Below are positions 7,383 through 15,915 of a stretch of 37,460 bases of DNA, one piece after another (within the stretch, counting starts at the first letter, position 1; each line of letters begins with the position of its first letter). The DNA lies in assembly GCF_016786325.1 (NCBI RefSeq), contig NZ_JADWYU010000190.1, positions 1-37,460 of the forward strand, in the 5' to 3' direction. The translations under genes were made by a program, and so were the position numbers. This DNA comes from Frankia nepalensis (GTDB taxonomy: Bacteria > Actinomycetota > Actinomycetes > Frankiales > Frankiaceae). The notes beneath the pieces are model-generated. The model worked only from the letters and a program-made list of their open reading frames with translations, was not told the origin of the DNA and did not search any database.

Positions 7383-7920
7383 GGAGCTCTACCCACCCAC
7401 CTCCGCCGACGACCGCGCATGGGTGGTGGTGTTCCGGTTCGGAACCGTCGGCCAGCTCCGCGCATGGCTGGACTCGCCGGATCGGCGGCGCCTGCTCGAC
7501 GAGGGCCGTGACCATGTCACCGGCTTCGACGTCCGGAAGGTCGGCTCCGCCTTCAGCGGTTGGTTCCGGTTCGGTGAGGCGGGTGGCCGGGAGGCGCAGG
7601 CGCCGCCCAACTGGAAACAGGCGATGATGGTGCTGCTCGCGCTCTACCCCACGGTCATGGTGCTGAGCCTCACCGTCAGCAAGGCGCTGACCGACGGCGG
7701 GGTACCCGAGTTCCTGGTCTTCTTCGTCGGCAACATCCTGAGCGTCGCCACACTGACCTGGTTCCTCATGCCCCTCGTCAACCGGGTCTTCGCCTTCTGG
7801 CTGGTGCCGGGAGTCGCCAGGACACGGCGGCGGCAGGCCGCCGGCGCGGCCCTCGTGATCGCCTGCTACGCGTTTTCCCTGCTCGTGTTCGGGCTGACCG
7901 GCTGGCTGACGGCCGACTAA
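7381..7920 (+). pseudogene. ABM-domain membrane protein, 5'-truncated
   Basis: From WELYPPTSADDRAW onward the frame matches the second half of antibiotic-biosynthesis-monooxygenase-like domains fused to a membrane tail: WVVVFRFGTVGQLRAWLDSP, RRRLLDEGRDH, then two or three hydrophobic segments (LALYPTVMVLSLTVSKAL, FLVFFVGNILSVATLTWF, and VIACYAFSLLVFGLTG). The N-terminal half of the ABM domain is absent. Upstream sequence in this frame is the antisense of the deaminase, so the 205-residue frame starting at 7303 is a chimera of noise and gene. Natural function would be unclear even if whole; the fragment is probably not expressed from its own promoter. Confidence 0.7.
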
Positions 7921-8009
7921 CCACATACCGGGACGGGTCGGCGCCCTGGCCGGCCGGGGGTGTGCGCCGTCAGCTGTCGGGTAGCCCCGTGCTCGGGGAG
8001 GGAAGTTGC

Positions 8010-9263
8010 ATGTCCGGATGCCCGGCCTGCCTGGGACCGCGCAGCGACGTGTGCGCGCCGAGCGAGGCGCTGGTCGCCCTGGTCGATCTGCTCCGGCGGC
8101 GGCTGCGGATGGAGGTCGCCTGCCTTGGTCGCCTCGACGGGGACCTGCTCGTCATCCAGGCGGTCTGCGGCAACATCCACCCGTTCGACCTGTCGCCCGG
8201 CTGCACCATCCGCCGCGAGGCCGGGGTGTTCGGACGGGTCATCTCCGGGGAGTTGCCCGAGCTGATCCCCGACACCCGGCGCGACCCGCGCACGGCCGAC
8301 ACCTCGTCCATCCGCGAGCTGGGCATCGGGGCCTACGTGGCGACGCCCGTCCTCGACACGAATGGCGACGTCTACGGCCTGATCGGCAGCGCCCACCGCG
8401 CGCCCCAGCCGTCCCTAGGCGCACGCGACCTGCGGTTCCTGCATCTGCTCGCCGGGTTCCTCACGGACTACGTCTCCGACCTGCGCAAGATGTGGGAGGT
8501 CCGCAGCCGGGTGTGGCACCGCGTGCACGACCTGATTCACTCCGGCGGGCTGCGGATCCACTACCAGCCGATCGTCGACCTCGTCGCCGGGCGAACCGTC
8601 GCCGTCGAGGCCCTGACGCGGCTCCCCGATCCGTCACGGCCGCCCGCCGCCCTGTTCAGGGACGCCGCGGCGGCCGGCCTGGGCCCCGAACTCGAGACCG
8701 CGGCGATCCAGCGGGCGCTGCCGGCCCTGTCCGACCTGCCAGCCGGTGTCCGCCTGGCCGTCAACGCCGCTCCCTCGACCGTCGCCAGCGGGCTCGTCGA
8801 TCTCCTCCTCGACACCGGCCAGGCCGGCCAGCTCGCCGTCGAGATCACCGAGCATGAACACATCCACGACAACCCGCGCCTGCTGGCCGCCGTCGGCGCG
8901 CTGCGCAGCCACGGCGTCCTCATCGTCGTGGACGATCTCGGCGCCTGCTACTCCGGCCTGGAACTCCTCCTCTACCTGCGCCCCGACGTCATCAAGATCG
9001 ACAGTTTCATCATCCGGACCATGAGCAGCGATCCGGCCCACCGCGCCGTCGCCGCCGGCATCACCACCATCGCCAGCGAGATCGGAAGCCGGGTCGTCGC
9101 CGAGGGCATCGAGTCCCCCGCCGACCTCACCGCCGTCCGCGCCGCCGGCATCGGCTGCGGGCAGGGATTTCTCCTCGGCCGCCCGACCCCGGACCCGCTC
9201 ACCGCCTGCCACGCGCCCCCCGGCCCGCCGCTCGCGCACCAGCCCACGGTGGCGGCCCGTTGA
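8010..9263 (+). CDS. GAF-EAL protein, probable cyclic-di-GMP phosphodiesterase
   Basis: 417 residues from an ATG preceded by GGGAGGGA. Residues ~15-155 form a GAF sensor domain (VIQAVCGN, GVFGRVISGE, YVATPVLDTNGDVYGLIG). Residues ~178-395 form an EAL domain. The catalytic set is complete: Glu200 of EALTR, Asn252, Glu278 in VEIT, Asp308-Asp309 of DDLGACYSGL, Lys329, Glu365 of AEGIES and Gln385. It should therefore hydrolyse cyclic-di-GMP to pGpG in the cytoplasm, gated by a ligand or redox signal at the GAF domain. Three Cys in the first 15 residues (CPAC and a later Cys) could bind a metal. No GGDEF domain is present. Confidence 0.92.
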   Translation: MSGCPACLGPRSDVCAPSEALVALVDLLRRRLRMEVACLGRLDGDLLVIQAVCGNIHPFDLSPGCTIRREAGVFGRVISGELPELIPDTRRDPRTADTSSIRELGIGAYVATPVLDTNGDVYGLIGSAHRAPQPSLGARDLRFLHLLAGFLTDYVSDLRKMWEVRSRVWHRVHDLIHSGGLRIHYQPIVDLVAGRTVAVEALTRLPDPSRPPAALFRDAAAAGLGPELETAAIQRALPALSDLPAGVRLAVNAAPSTVASGLVDLLLDTGQAGQLAVEITEHEHIHDNPRLLAAVGALRSHGVLIVVDDLGACYSGLELLLYLRPDVIKIDSFIIRTMSSDPAHRAVAAGITTIASEIGSRVVAEGIESPADLTAVRAAGIGCGQGFLLGRPTPDPLTACHAPPGPPLAHQPTVAAR

Positions 9264-9441
9264 ATCCGGCTCCGCGCTCCGAGGACCTCCTCCGGTCGTG
9301 GGACGCGGACCCACGCCCCAGAATGCTCCGCGACGGTCATCTGATCCACGCGACAGGTTCCGCGGGTGGCCACGGGTGACGACGGACAGGCGGGCCGGCG
9401 GCGCGCGAGAGCCGGTCCCGCGCCGGCCGGATCCGTCCTGG

Positions 9442-10632
9442 TCAGACCACGATGGGTAGCTTCTCGTAGCCGCGGACCGTGCTGGTGTGCAGGCGCACGG
9501 CGGCCGCGCGGTCGATGTCCCAGGTCGGGAAGCGCTTGAGGGTCTCCTCGATCGCCACCCGGCTCTCGAGGCGGGCGAGCCCGGCGCCGAGGCAGAAGTG
9601 GATGCCGTGGCCGAGGGAGACGTGGCTGTCGAAGCGCCGGTGGATGTCGTAGACGTCGGGGTCGTCGTACTTGCGGTCGTCGCGGCCGGCGGAGCCGGTC
9701 AGCAGCAGGATCTTGGACTTGGCCGGGATCCTGGTGCCGTGCAGTTCGACGTCGCGGGTGGTGACCCGGCCCTGGACGGGCGAGGGCGCCTCGTAGCGCA
9801 GCGTCTCCTCGAGGGCGTTCGGGATGAGGGACGGGTCGGCGGCCAGCTCGGCTCGCTGGTCGGGGTGGGCGGCGAGCAGGTCGCACGCCCAGCCGAGGAG
9901 GCGGGCGACGGTCTCGGTGCCGGCCGCCGTGAGCAGGGTGGTGAAGTCGGTGGCCTCGCGCGTGGACAGGCGGCGGGTGCCGCCGTCGGCGGCGCGGACC
10001 TCGGCCTGGACGAGGGCGGTCATCAGGTCGTCGCGGGGCGCGGCGCGGCGTGCCTCGATCTGCTCGGCGAAGTAGACGTGCAGCTTCCTGGCGGCCGCGA
10101 CGGCGATCTCGTTGGCCATTCCCGCGGTCTCGTCATGGTGGAAGGTCTCGTCGATCGTGCGGCGGACCTCTTCCCGGTCGGCCGGGTCGACTCCGATGAG
10201 CCGGGAGATGACCATGGAGGGCAGCTGCGCGGCGAATTCCTGGACGTAGTCGAATCCCCCGCCGCCGACGAGCGGATCGAGCAGCTCCGCGCAGATCTCG
10301 CGGACGACCCCCTCCAGGCCGCCGACCCGGCGCGGGGTGAAGGCCCGGGAGACCAGCACCCGCAGCGTCGTGTGGACCGGCGGATCCATGAAGATCATTT
10401 GCCCGGTGTCCCACGGCTCCGGGGTCATGATCTCCAGCACCGTGCCGTAGCGGGAGCTGTAGGTCGCCGGGTCCAGGTGGGCGTCGTCGACGTCCTCGAA
10501 CCGCGATAACGCGTAGAAGTCGAACTTCTCGTTCCGGTACACGGGCCGCTCGTCCCGCATCCGCCGCCACAGCGGGTGCGGATCCACGTCGATCACCTTG
10601 TCGTACGGATCCCAGTACAGATCCTCGGTCAC
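9442..10632 (-). CDS. cytochrome P450
   Basis: 396 residues, full length for a bacterial class I P450. The I-helix oxygen-activation motif AGTET is at 238-242, the K-helix ExxR is Glu276/Arg279, and the heme loop LGHGIHFCLG carries the Cys347 ligand. FMDPPVHTTLR is the conserved C-helix region that contacts heme propionates. It closely resembles the fragment at 1-246. No ferredoxin or reductase gene is adjacent, so redox partners come from elsewhere. It is divergent from the TetR gene at about 10987, and a 25-bp perfect dyad in the gap suggests TetR control. Substrate unknown. Confidence 0.95.
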   Translation of the reverse strand: MTEDLYWDPYDKVIDVDPHPLWRRMRDERPVYRNEKFDFYALSRFEDVDDAHLDPATYSSRYGTVLEIMTPEPWDTGQMIFMDPPVHTTLRVLVSRAFTPRRVGGLEGVVREICAELLDPLVGGGGFDYVQEFAAQLPSMVISRLIGVDPADREEVRRTIDETFHHDETAGMANEIAVAAARKLHVYFAEQIEARRAAPRDDLMTALVQAEVRAADGGTRRLSTREATDFTTLLTAAGTETVARLLGWACDLLAAHPDQRAELAADPSLIPNALEETLRYEAPSPVQGRVTTRDVELHGTRIPAKSKILLLTGSAGRDDRKYDDPDVYDIHRRFDSHVSLGHGIHFCLGAGLARLESRVAIEETLKRFPTWDIDRAAAVRLHTSTVRGYEKLPIVV

Positions 10633-10873
10633 GATGGCCTTCCTTCACTCGCCGCGGTCGCGGCGCGCAGGAGTCGGAGACGACTCGATGGGATGCCGTC
10701 ACTCGGGCAACGAGCGGTCCACACACGACCTCCGTCTCGTCGCCGACAACGGTCATCGACTGGCGGCACCCGGCTGCCCAGAGGGCGCGACCTTCGCGAT
10801 CGGCCGTCGCCGGCCCGGCGACCGGGACCCCGCGCCACACCGGCGCGATCGCCGATCGCTTTCCAGTGCGAGG

Positions 10874-10898
10874 AGTATGCGATCGTCGATCGCATACT
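10874..10898. promoter_or_regulatory. 25-bp operator dyad between P450 and TetR genes
   Basis: AGTATGCGATC-GTC-GATCGCATACT: 11-base perfect arms around three bases. It lies in the divergent region, roughly 240 bases from the P450 start and about 90 bases from the likely TetR start. This size and symmetry are typical of TetR-family operators. Confidence 0.65.
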
Positions 10899-10964
10899 GT
10901 CAAGATGGTGTTTGATGGGTGGGATGGAGCGGCGATCACTTGCGGAGGGCGGCGGCGCCCAGTT

Positions 10965-10992
10965 CGACATAGCCGGGCGCCCGGCTATGTCG
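10965..10992. promoter_or_regulatory. 28-bp perfect palindrome over the TetR start codon
   Basis: Fourteen bases CGACATAGCCGGGC followed directly by their complement, without a spacer. The ATG at 10987-10989 lies inside the right arm. It could be a second operator or an mRNA hairpin that hides the start. If translation begins upstream (10915 or 10924) the palindrome would be coding instead. Confidence 0.5.
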
Positions 10993-11811
10993 CGCACGCG
11001 CGAGACCGCGACTCCCGCGCGCGGCATCGGCGCCCCGGAGCCCGGACCAGGCGAACTCGGACCGGGCGGGCCCGGACCAGTGGAGCCCGAATGCGGAGAG
11101 GCGCCACCCGAGGCGGGGTCGGCCCGCTGGTGGGCCCAGCGGGCGGCGTCCGCGGGCAGGCGGCGCCCGCGCCCAGGAGGGCTGTCCTCGGAACGCATCG
11201 TCGAGGCCGCGCTGGATGTCCTGCGGGAAGGCGGGATGGACGCGCTGACCCTGCGCTGCGTCGCCGAACGGCTCGACACCACCATCGCCTCGCTCTACCG
11301 GCACATCGCCAGCCGCGACGAGCTGATCGCGCTGATCGCCGATCACGTCATGGGCGATATTCGGCTCGACCGCACCGGCCGAGGCTGGCGAGCCGACATC
11401 GAGGCATTGATGCGGGACTTCCGCCGGATCGGTATTGACCAGCCGCTGCCGTCCTCGGCGCGGAACAGGTCGGGCTACGGGCCGAACATGCTGCGCGTCG
11501 TCGACGCGGCGCTCCGCCTGTTCCTCGAGGCCGGCCTGACCGAAAAGAAGGCGGGCTACGCGACCATCACGATGCTGGAGCTCATGGCCAGCTCCGCGGT
11601 CCTGCGGGTCCACCGCGGCCAGGCCTCGGGCAGGGCGAAGGGGTCCGACGGATTCGGCGAGCTGCTCGACCAGCTACCGGCGGACCAGTTCACCGCGCTG
11701 CGCACGTCCGGGGACTTCTACGTCTCCGCGCAGGCGGACGACATCTTCGAGCACAGCATGGCCCTCTTCCTCGACGGCGTGACCAGCCAGCTCTCCGCGA
11801 GCCGCCCGTAA
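10987..11811 (+). CDS. TetR family transcriptional regulator
   Basis: 274 residues from the ATG at 10987, although in-frame ATGs at 10915 and 10924 are possible and none has a strong ribosome site. A Pro/Gly-rich tail of ~60 residues precedes the DNA-binding domain. The HTH is clear: SSERIVEAALDVLREGGMDALTL then VAERLDTTIASLYRHIASRDELI. The C-terminal ligand-binding domain (residues ~115-270) includes LRVVDAALRLFLEAGLTEKKAGYA. It is divergent from the P450 gene and most likely controls it and itself through the dyads at 10874 and 10965. Usual role is repression relieved by a small hydrophobic ligand. Confidence 0.88.
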   Translation: MSRTRETATPARGIGAPEPGPGELGPGGPGPVEPECGEAPPEAGSARWWAQRAASAGRRRPRPGGLSSERIVEAALDVLREGGMDALTLRCVAERLDTTIASLYRHIASRDELIALIADHVMGDIRLDRTGRGWRADIEALMRDFRRIGIDQPLPSSARNRSGYGPNMLRVVDAALRLFLEAGLTEKKAGYATITMLELMASSAVLRVHRGQASGRAKGSDGFGELLDQLPADQFTALRTSGDFYVSAQADDIFEHSMALFLDGVTSQLSASRP

Positions 11812-11814
11812 CGA

Positions 11815-12375
11815 TCATGGCCGGTGCCGGCCGGCTCGCGGTCGGACGCGCGTGCCGCCGCGGCGGCGTCCGGCGTCGGGCGTGGCCGGCCTCGGTGCCG
11901 CCACGGAGATCAGGATGATCCCGAGGCCGCAGAGCAGCAGCGCGCCCAGCGCCACCAGCACGGGCGGCATCATGCCGGTGAAGGGCAGCCAATCCCCCTG
12001 TTCGGTCGGCCTGGCGCCCGCGCCGGCCGGACCGGCCGGGCCAGCCGGGCCAGCCACCGCTCCCGCGCCTTCCGCGACGCCCGCCTCGGGGGGACCCGCC
12101 GGTTCCGTCCCTCGGCTCCCGAAGCCGCCGCCGACGACAACGCCGACGACGACGCTGCCGGTATCGCCCCTGCCGCCAGCGCCGACGAGCGTGAATCCGA
12201 CGGTACTGCCCGCGGCGACGACCGGTCCGCCGCCGGCCGGCTGCCCCTTGGCGACGTCGGCCGCGCACAGCGCGCCAGCGGCCGACATCAGCAGCGCCAC
12301 GCCGAGAACGATCCCTCGAACCGCGTTCACCGCGGCGCCGCGAAACCGCCTCGCCGGCCGGAATGGACCTGACAT
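11815..12375 (-). CDS. LPFTG-anchored cell-surface protein
   Basis: 186 residues from an ATG with GGGGAG five bases upstream. Basic N-terminus then hydrophobic VLGVALLMSAAGALCAADV gives a signal peptide. The mature part is Gly/Val-rich, then a Gly/Pro/Ala stretch with three PAG repeats (GPAGPAGPAG). Near the end comes the sortase motif LPFTG, one hydrophobic helix (PPVLVALGALLLCGLGIILI) and an Arg-rich tail: the standard wall-sorting signal. A sortase would cut after Thr and link the protein to peptidoglycan. No sortase gene is in the window. Convergent with the TetR gene, three bases apart. Function of the mature domain unknown. Confidence 0.8.
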   Translation of the reverse strand: MSGPFRPARRFRGAAVNAVRGIVLGVALLMSAAGALCAADVAKGQPAGGGPVVAAGSTVGFTLVGAGGRGDTGSVVVGVVVGGGFGSRGTEPAGPPEAGVAEGAGAVAGPAGPAGPAGAGARPTEQGDWLPFTGMMPPVLVALGALLLCGLGIILISVAAPRPATPDAGRRRGGTRVRPRAGRHRP

Positions 12376-12891
12376 ATCGCTCCCCGACAACCGCGCCCAC
12401 AACCAGGCGTTTCCGAGATCACACGTCCGTCTGGCCGAAATCCGCTGTGAAAAATCCTCGCGACAAACCGCCGGAGAACGCGGATCCCGGTCCCCCTCTC
12501 ACGACGGGACCATACGGCCGGCCCTCGGTTTCCGCGCGCCGGGCGGGCACCGATGCGGCCATCGACCGTACAGCCGTAAATGAGCGTGTTGCGCGTTGGC
12601 CTTCTTCGCGGCCGAGACCGACCGGTCGTCGAGGTCTTCACGCGGTTCGCCCGCGGTTCGTCCACGAGCACGCGGATCACGCCGACAGTGGGCCACACCG
12701 GGCGCCGAACGGAGGCGCTCTCGCGTACGGCGAACTCGTCACCGTGGCGTTTCGCCGGCCCCTCGCGTTTCGATCATGACGGGGACGCGCTCGCTGACGG
12801 CCGTCGGCGGGTGTGCCGCGCCCGGTCGGTTCGCACTGCGGTTTTCCGCACCTTGCTGGGTGGGCGCACCGGATAGTCCGTCCGACCGGGA
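12376..12891. other. 516-bp intergenic region, no supported gene
   Basis: It separates the divergent LPFTG gene and histidine-kinase gene and must hold both promoters. Short open frames on both strands show no domain or ribosome site that I can defend. I see no long inverted repeat. Confidence 0.5.
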
Positions 12892-13983
12892 ATGCCTACC
12901 GTGACGTCCGTGAAGACGATTCGTCGCCTGCTGCCAGGGCTCGTGTTCGGGCTGCTGCTCGGCGCGCTCACCGCCGCGTCATTCGGGTTCACGGTGCTGC
13001 TGTGGATCGCCGCGGTATGGAGTCTGGTGACCGGGCCGACGGGTCACTGGGTACTGAGTGTGATCTATGTGGCGACGGCCGTCGCCGCGCCGTTGCCGCT
13101 GTTGTGGTGCGTGCACGGCCTGAGCACGCTGCAGCGTGACCGGCTGGGCCGGATGTCCGGGGTCCTGATCGAGCCGCCGCCGACGAAACGATCGTGGCGG
13201 GCCGTCGGTACCTGGCGCCAGCTCGCCTATCACCTGGCCACGGCCACCCTGGTCCTGCCGGTACTGCCCAGGACGGACGAGGCCATGGCCCGGCGGCTGC
13301 TCGGGCCCAGCCAGGCCGAGGCGCTGGCGCTGCGGGTCGAGAGCCTGGCGCGCAGCAGGGCCGACGTGGTCGCCGCGACCGACGCCGAACGGCGCCGAAT
13401 CGAACGCGACCTGCACGACGGAACGCAGCAGCGGCTACTCTCGCTGGCGATGAACCTCGGCATGGCCCGCGCCGCCCTCGTGGACGCGCCCGACCCGGCC
13501 CGGACGGCGATCGAGCAGGCGCACGACGAGGCCACGCTGGCCCTGACCGAGCTACGCGAGTTCGTCCGCGGGCTGCATCCGGCCGTTCTCGACGACCGGG
13601 GGCTCGACGCCGCCCTGTCCGGGATCGTCGCTCGCTCGCCGCTGCCCGTCACGTTGCGGGTCGACGTCCCCGCGCGCTGCGCGCCCAGCATCGAGGCGAT
13701 CGCCTACTTCGTCGTCTCGGAGGGGCTCGCCAACGTGGTCAGGCACGCCGAGGCCACGAAGGTCGAGGTGGTCGTCGAACGGGCCGGCGACCGGTTGCGC
13801 GTCGCGGTCACCGACGACGGCCGAGGCGGAGCGGTGATCGCCTCGGAGAGGCTCCCGGCGGGATCGGGTGGCTCCGGGTTGCGGGGGCTCGGGCAGCGGG
13901 CGGCGGCCGTCGACGGGACGCTGACCGTGACCAGTCCACCGGGCGGCCCGACGTCGGTGGTCGTGGAGCTGCCGTGCGAGTAG
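12892..13983 (+). CDS. NarL-type sensor histidine kinase
   Basis: 363 residues. Two membrane hairpin segments occupy residues ~11-75. A linker leads to the HisKA_3 dimerisation motif ERRRIERDLHDGTQQRL with the phospho-acceptor His175. The ATPase domain has the N box EGLANVVRHAE (Asn281), DDGRGG (308-313) and GSGLRGL. It lacks a large extracellular sensor loop, so the signal is probably sensed in or near the membrane. The partner response regulator starts four bases after the stop. An alternative GTG start lies nine bases downstream. Target genes are not evident; the LPFTG gene is divergent and is one candidate. Confidence 0.93.
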   Translation: MPTVTSVKTIRRLLPGLVFGLLLGALTAASFGFTVLLWIAAVWSLVTGPTGHWVLSVIYVATAVAAPLPLLWCVHGLSTLQRDRLGRMSGVLIEPPPTKRSWRAVGTWRQLAYHLATATLVLPVLPRTDEAMARRLLGPSQAEALALRVESLARSRADVVAATDAERRRIERDLHDGTQQRLLSLAMNLGMARAALVDAPDPARTAIEQAHDEATLALTELREFVRGLHPAVLDDRGLDAALSGIVARSPLPVTLRVDVPARCAPSIEAIAYFVVSEGLANVVRHAEATKVEVVVERAGDRLRVAVTDDGRGGAVIASERLPAGSGGSGLRGLGQRAAAVDGTLTVTSPPGGPTSVVVELPCE

Positions 13984-13987
13984 CCCG

Positions 13988-14629
13988 GTGCGAGTAGTTC
14001 TGGCCGAGGATTCGCTGCTGATCCGCACCGGTCTGACCACGCTGCTCGGCGGTGGTGGCTACCAGGTCGTCGCGGCCGTCGGCGACGCGGACGCGCTGCT
14101 GCGGGCGGTCGCCGAGCACGAGCCCGACCTCGTCGTCGTCGACGTCCGGATGCCGCCCACGCACACCGATGAGGGCATCCAGGCCGCGCTCGTCCTGCGG
14201 CGCCAGTACCCACGGACCGCGGTCGTGGTGCTGTCCCAGTACGTCGAGGAGCGTTACGCCACCGACCTGCTCGCCGGGGACACCAGCGGAGTCGGGTACC
14301 TGCTCAAGGACCGGGTCGCGCAGGTGCCGGAGTTCCTCGCGGCACTGCGCCGGGTCCTCGGCGGCGGAACCGCGCTCGACCCGGAGGTCGTCGCGCAGCT
14401 GATGGCGCGCGGGCGCCGCGGCCCGCTGGATCGGCTCACCCCCCGGGAGCGGGAGGTGCTGCGGCTGATGGCCGAGGGCCGGTCGAACACGGGTGTCGCC
14501 ACGGCGTTGCGGGTCAGCCACAGCGCCGTTGAGAAATACGTGAGCAGCATCTTCACCAAACTCGACCTGCCGCCGTCCGACGTCGACCACCGACGGGTGC
14601 TGGCGGTTCTCAAGTTCCTGAACGGATGA
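13988..14629 (+). CDS. NarL/FixJ family response regulator
   Basis: 213 residues from GTG. The receiver domain has the acidic pair Glu7-Asp8, phospho-acceptor Asp52 in VVVDVRMPP and Lys107 in YLLKDR. The LuxR-type HTH covers residues ~148-190 (LTPREREVLRLMAEGRSN, then SHSAVEKYVSSIFTKL). Co-transcribed with the kinase at 12892. When phosphorylated it would dimerise on promoter DNA. Convergent with the serine hydrolase, with a hairpin in between. Confidence 0.94.
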   Translation: MRVVLAEDSLLIRTGLTTLLGGGGYQVVAAVGDADALLRAVAEHEPDLVVVDVRMPPTHTDEGIQAALVLRRQYPRTAVVVLSQYVEERYATDLLAGDTSGVGYLLKDRVAQVPEFLAALRRVLGGGTALDPEVVAQLMARGRRGPLDRLTPREREVLRLMAEGRSNTGVATALRVSHSAVEKYVSSIFTKLDLPPSDVDHRRVLAVLKFLNG

Positions 14630-14659
14630 GTTCGCATCCGGCGGCGGCCGGACACGGTT

Positions 14660-14705
14660 GATGACCGGCGGCCGGACACGTGTGGCTGCCCGGTCGCCGG
14701 TCATC
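14660..14705. terminator. hairpin between convergent genes
   Basis: GATGACCGGCG (14660-14670) pairs with CGCCGGTCATC (14695-14705) around a 24-base loop. It fills the space between the response regulator and the serine hydrolase and would terminate both transcripts. A direct repeat CGGCGGCCGGACACG also occurs twice here (from about 14642 and 14666). Confidence 0.5.
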
Positions 14706-14724
14706 TACGACGCCTGCGTAGCGA

Positions 14725-15915
14725 TCACGCGCCCTGACACACGGCGTGGTCGATCAGGTCCCATGCCGCCTGGCGGACCGGCCCCTCGGCGTTGACGTTG
14801 AGGGAGACGACGGCTGTCGTGGCGCCGTCCTCGCTGACCGCGCTCACCGTGTGGAAGCCGGGCACGTCGCCGTTGTGCGTCCAGGCGCCTCCGCCGCAGC
14901 TCAACGGCCTCCAGGCGAGGCCGAGGCCGTATGTGCCACCCGCCGGCTGGTCGTCTCCCGTGGTCGGTACGGTTCGGCGCATCTGCTCGGCCAGTTCCGG
15001 CGTGACGAGCTCTCCGCTGCCGACCGCCCGCCAGAACCGGCTCAGGTCGTCGACGGTGGTGACCAGCGAGCCGCCCGCCCCCGCCCACGTCATGTTCTGC
15101 TCGGGGTGCTCGACCGTCGTCCCGTCGAGGACCTCGTATCCCTTGGGATGCGGGTCCGGCAGCACGGTCGCCGTCCCCGGCTCCGACGTGTGGGCCATCC
15201 CCAGCGGTTCGAGGACGCGGCGCGCGACCTCGGTGTCCCAGCTCCGGCCGGCGACCTCTTCGATGATCATTCCGATCAGGGCGTAGCCGGTGTTCGAGTA
15301 GTCCCACCCCTGGCCCGGCGAGAAGTCCGGCGGCGACTGCAGCGCCAGCGTGACCAGCTCCCGTGGGGTGAAGGTCGTGGCGAGCAGTTCGCGGTAGGCC
15401 TCCATGGAGTCGACCCGGGCGAGCAGGTCGTCGGTGTAGTCGTGCAGACCGCTGGTGTGCTGGAGCAGCTGCCGGACGGTGATCGACGCGCCGTCGTTGC
15501 CGTTGCCGGTGACCACACCGGGCAGCCACCGCTCGACGGTGTCGTCCAGCGTGAGCGCGCCCTCCTCGACGAGCTGGAGGACGACGATCGCGACGAAGGG
15601 CTTGGTGTTGCTCCCCATCCGGAAGTAGCCGTCCACGTCGAGCGGGGTGTCGGCCTCGACGTCGCTCACCCCGCTGGTGCCACGCAGCCGCTGCGAGCCG
15701 TTCACCTGCGCGATCACCCCGACCGCCCCGGCGTCTCGGACGGCGTCCAGATCTCGCTGGAGCTCGGCCTGCCCGTACCGGGGCGCCGCTGGCGGCGGCG
15801 AGGGCGTGGAAGCCTCGCCCTCGCCGTCACTGGTCACCGCGCGCGTCAGCACCCATATTCCGGCGATCACGACGAGGATCACGACCACCGCCTTGAACCT
15901 TCCCCTGCTGAACAC
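14725..15915 (-). CDS. membrane-anchored serine hydrolase (class C beta-lactamase / DD-peptidase fold)
   Basis: 396 residues from a GTG at 15915 with GGTGAGGAG upstream; a longer reading to 16005 lacks a good ribosome site. The N-terminal helix AVVVILVVIAGIWVLT anchors it outside the membrane, followed by a Pro/Ser linker. Active-site motifs: Ser102-x-x-Lys105 in GSNTK, Tyr206-Ser-Asn in WDYSNTGY, and His347-Asn-Gly in THNG. This set fits D-aminopeptidase, DD-carboxypeptidase or esterase members of Pfam beta-lactamase. A role in wall maintenance or beta-lactam resistance is possible but cannot be settled. Confidence 0.92.
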   Translation of the reverse strand: MFSRGRFKAVVVILVVIAGIWVLTRAVTSDGEGEASTPSPPPAAPRYGQAELQRDLDAVRDAGAVGVIAQVNGSQRLRGTSGVSDVEADTPLDVDGYFRMGSNTKPFVAIVVLQLVEEGALTLDDTVERWLPGVVTGNGNDGASITVRQLLQHTSGLHDYTDDLLARVDSMEAYRELLATTFTPRELVTLALQSPPDFSPGQGWDYSNTGYALIGMIIEEVAGRSWDTEVARRVLEPLGMAHTSEPGTATVLPDPHPKGYEVLDGTTVEHPEQNMTWAGAGGSLVTTVDDLSRFWRAVGSGELVTPELAEQMRRTVPTTGDDQPAGGTYGLGLAWRPLSCGGGAWTHNGDVPGFHTVSAVSEDGATTAVVSLNVNAEGPVRQAAWDLIDHAVCQGA

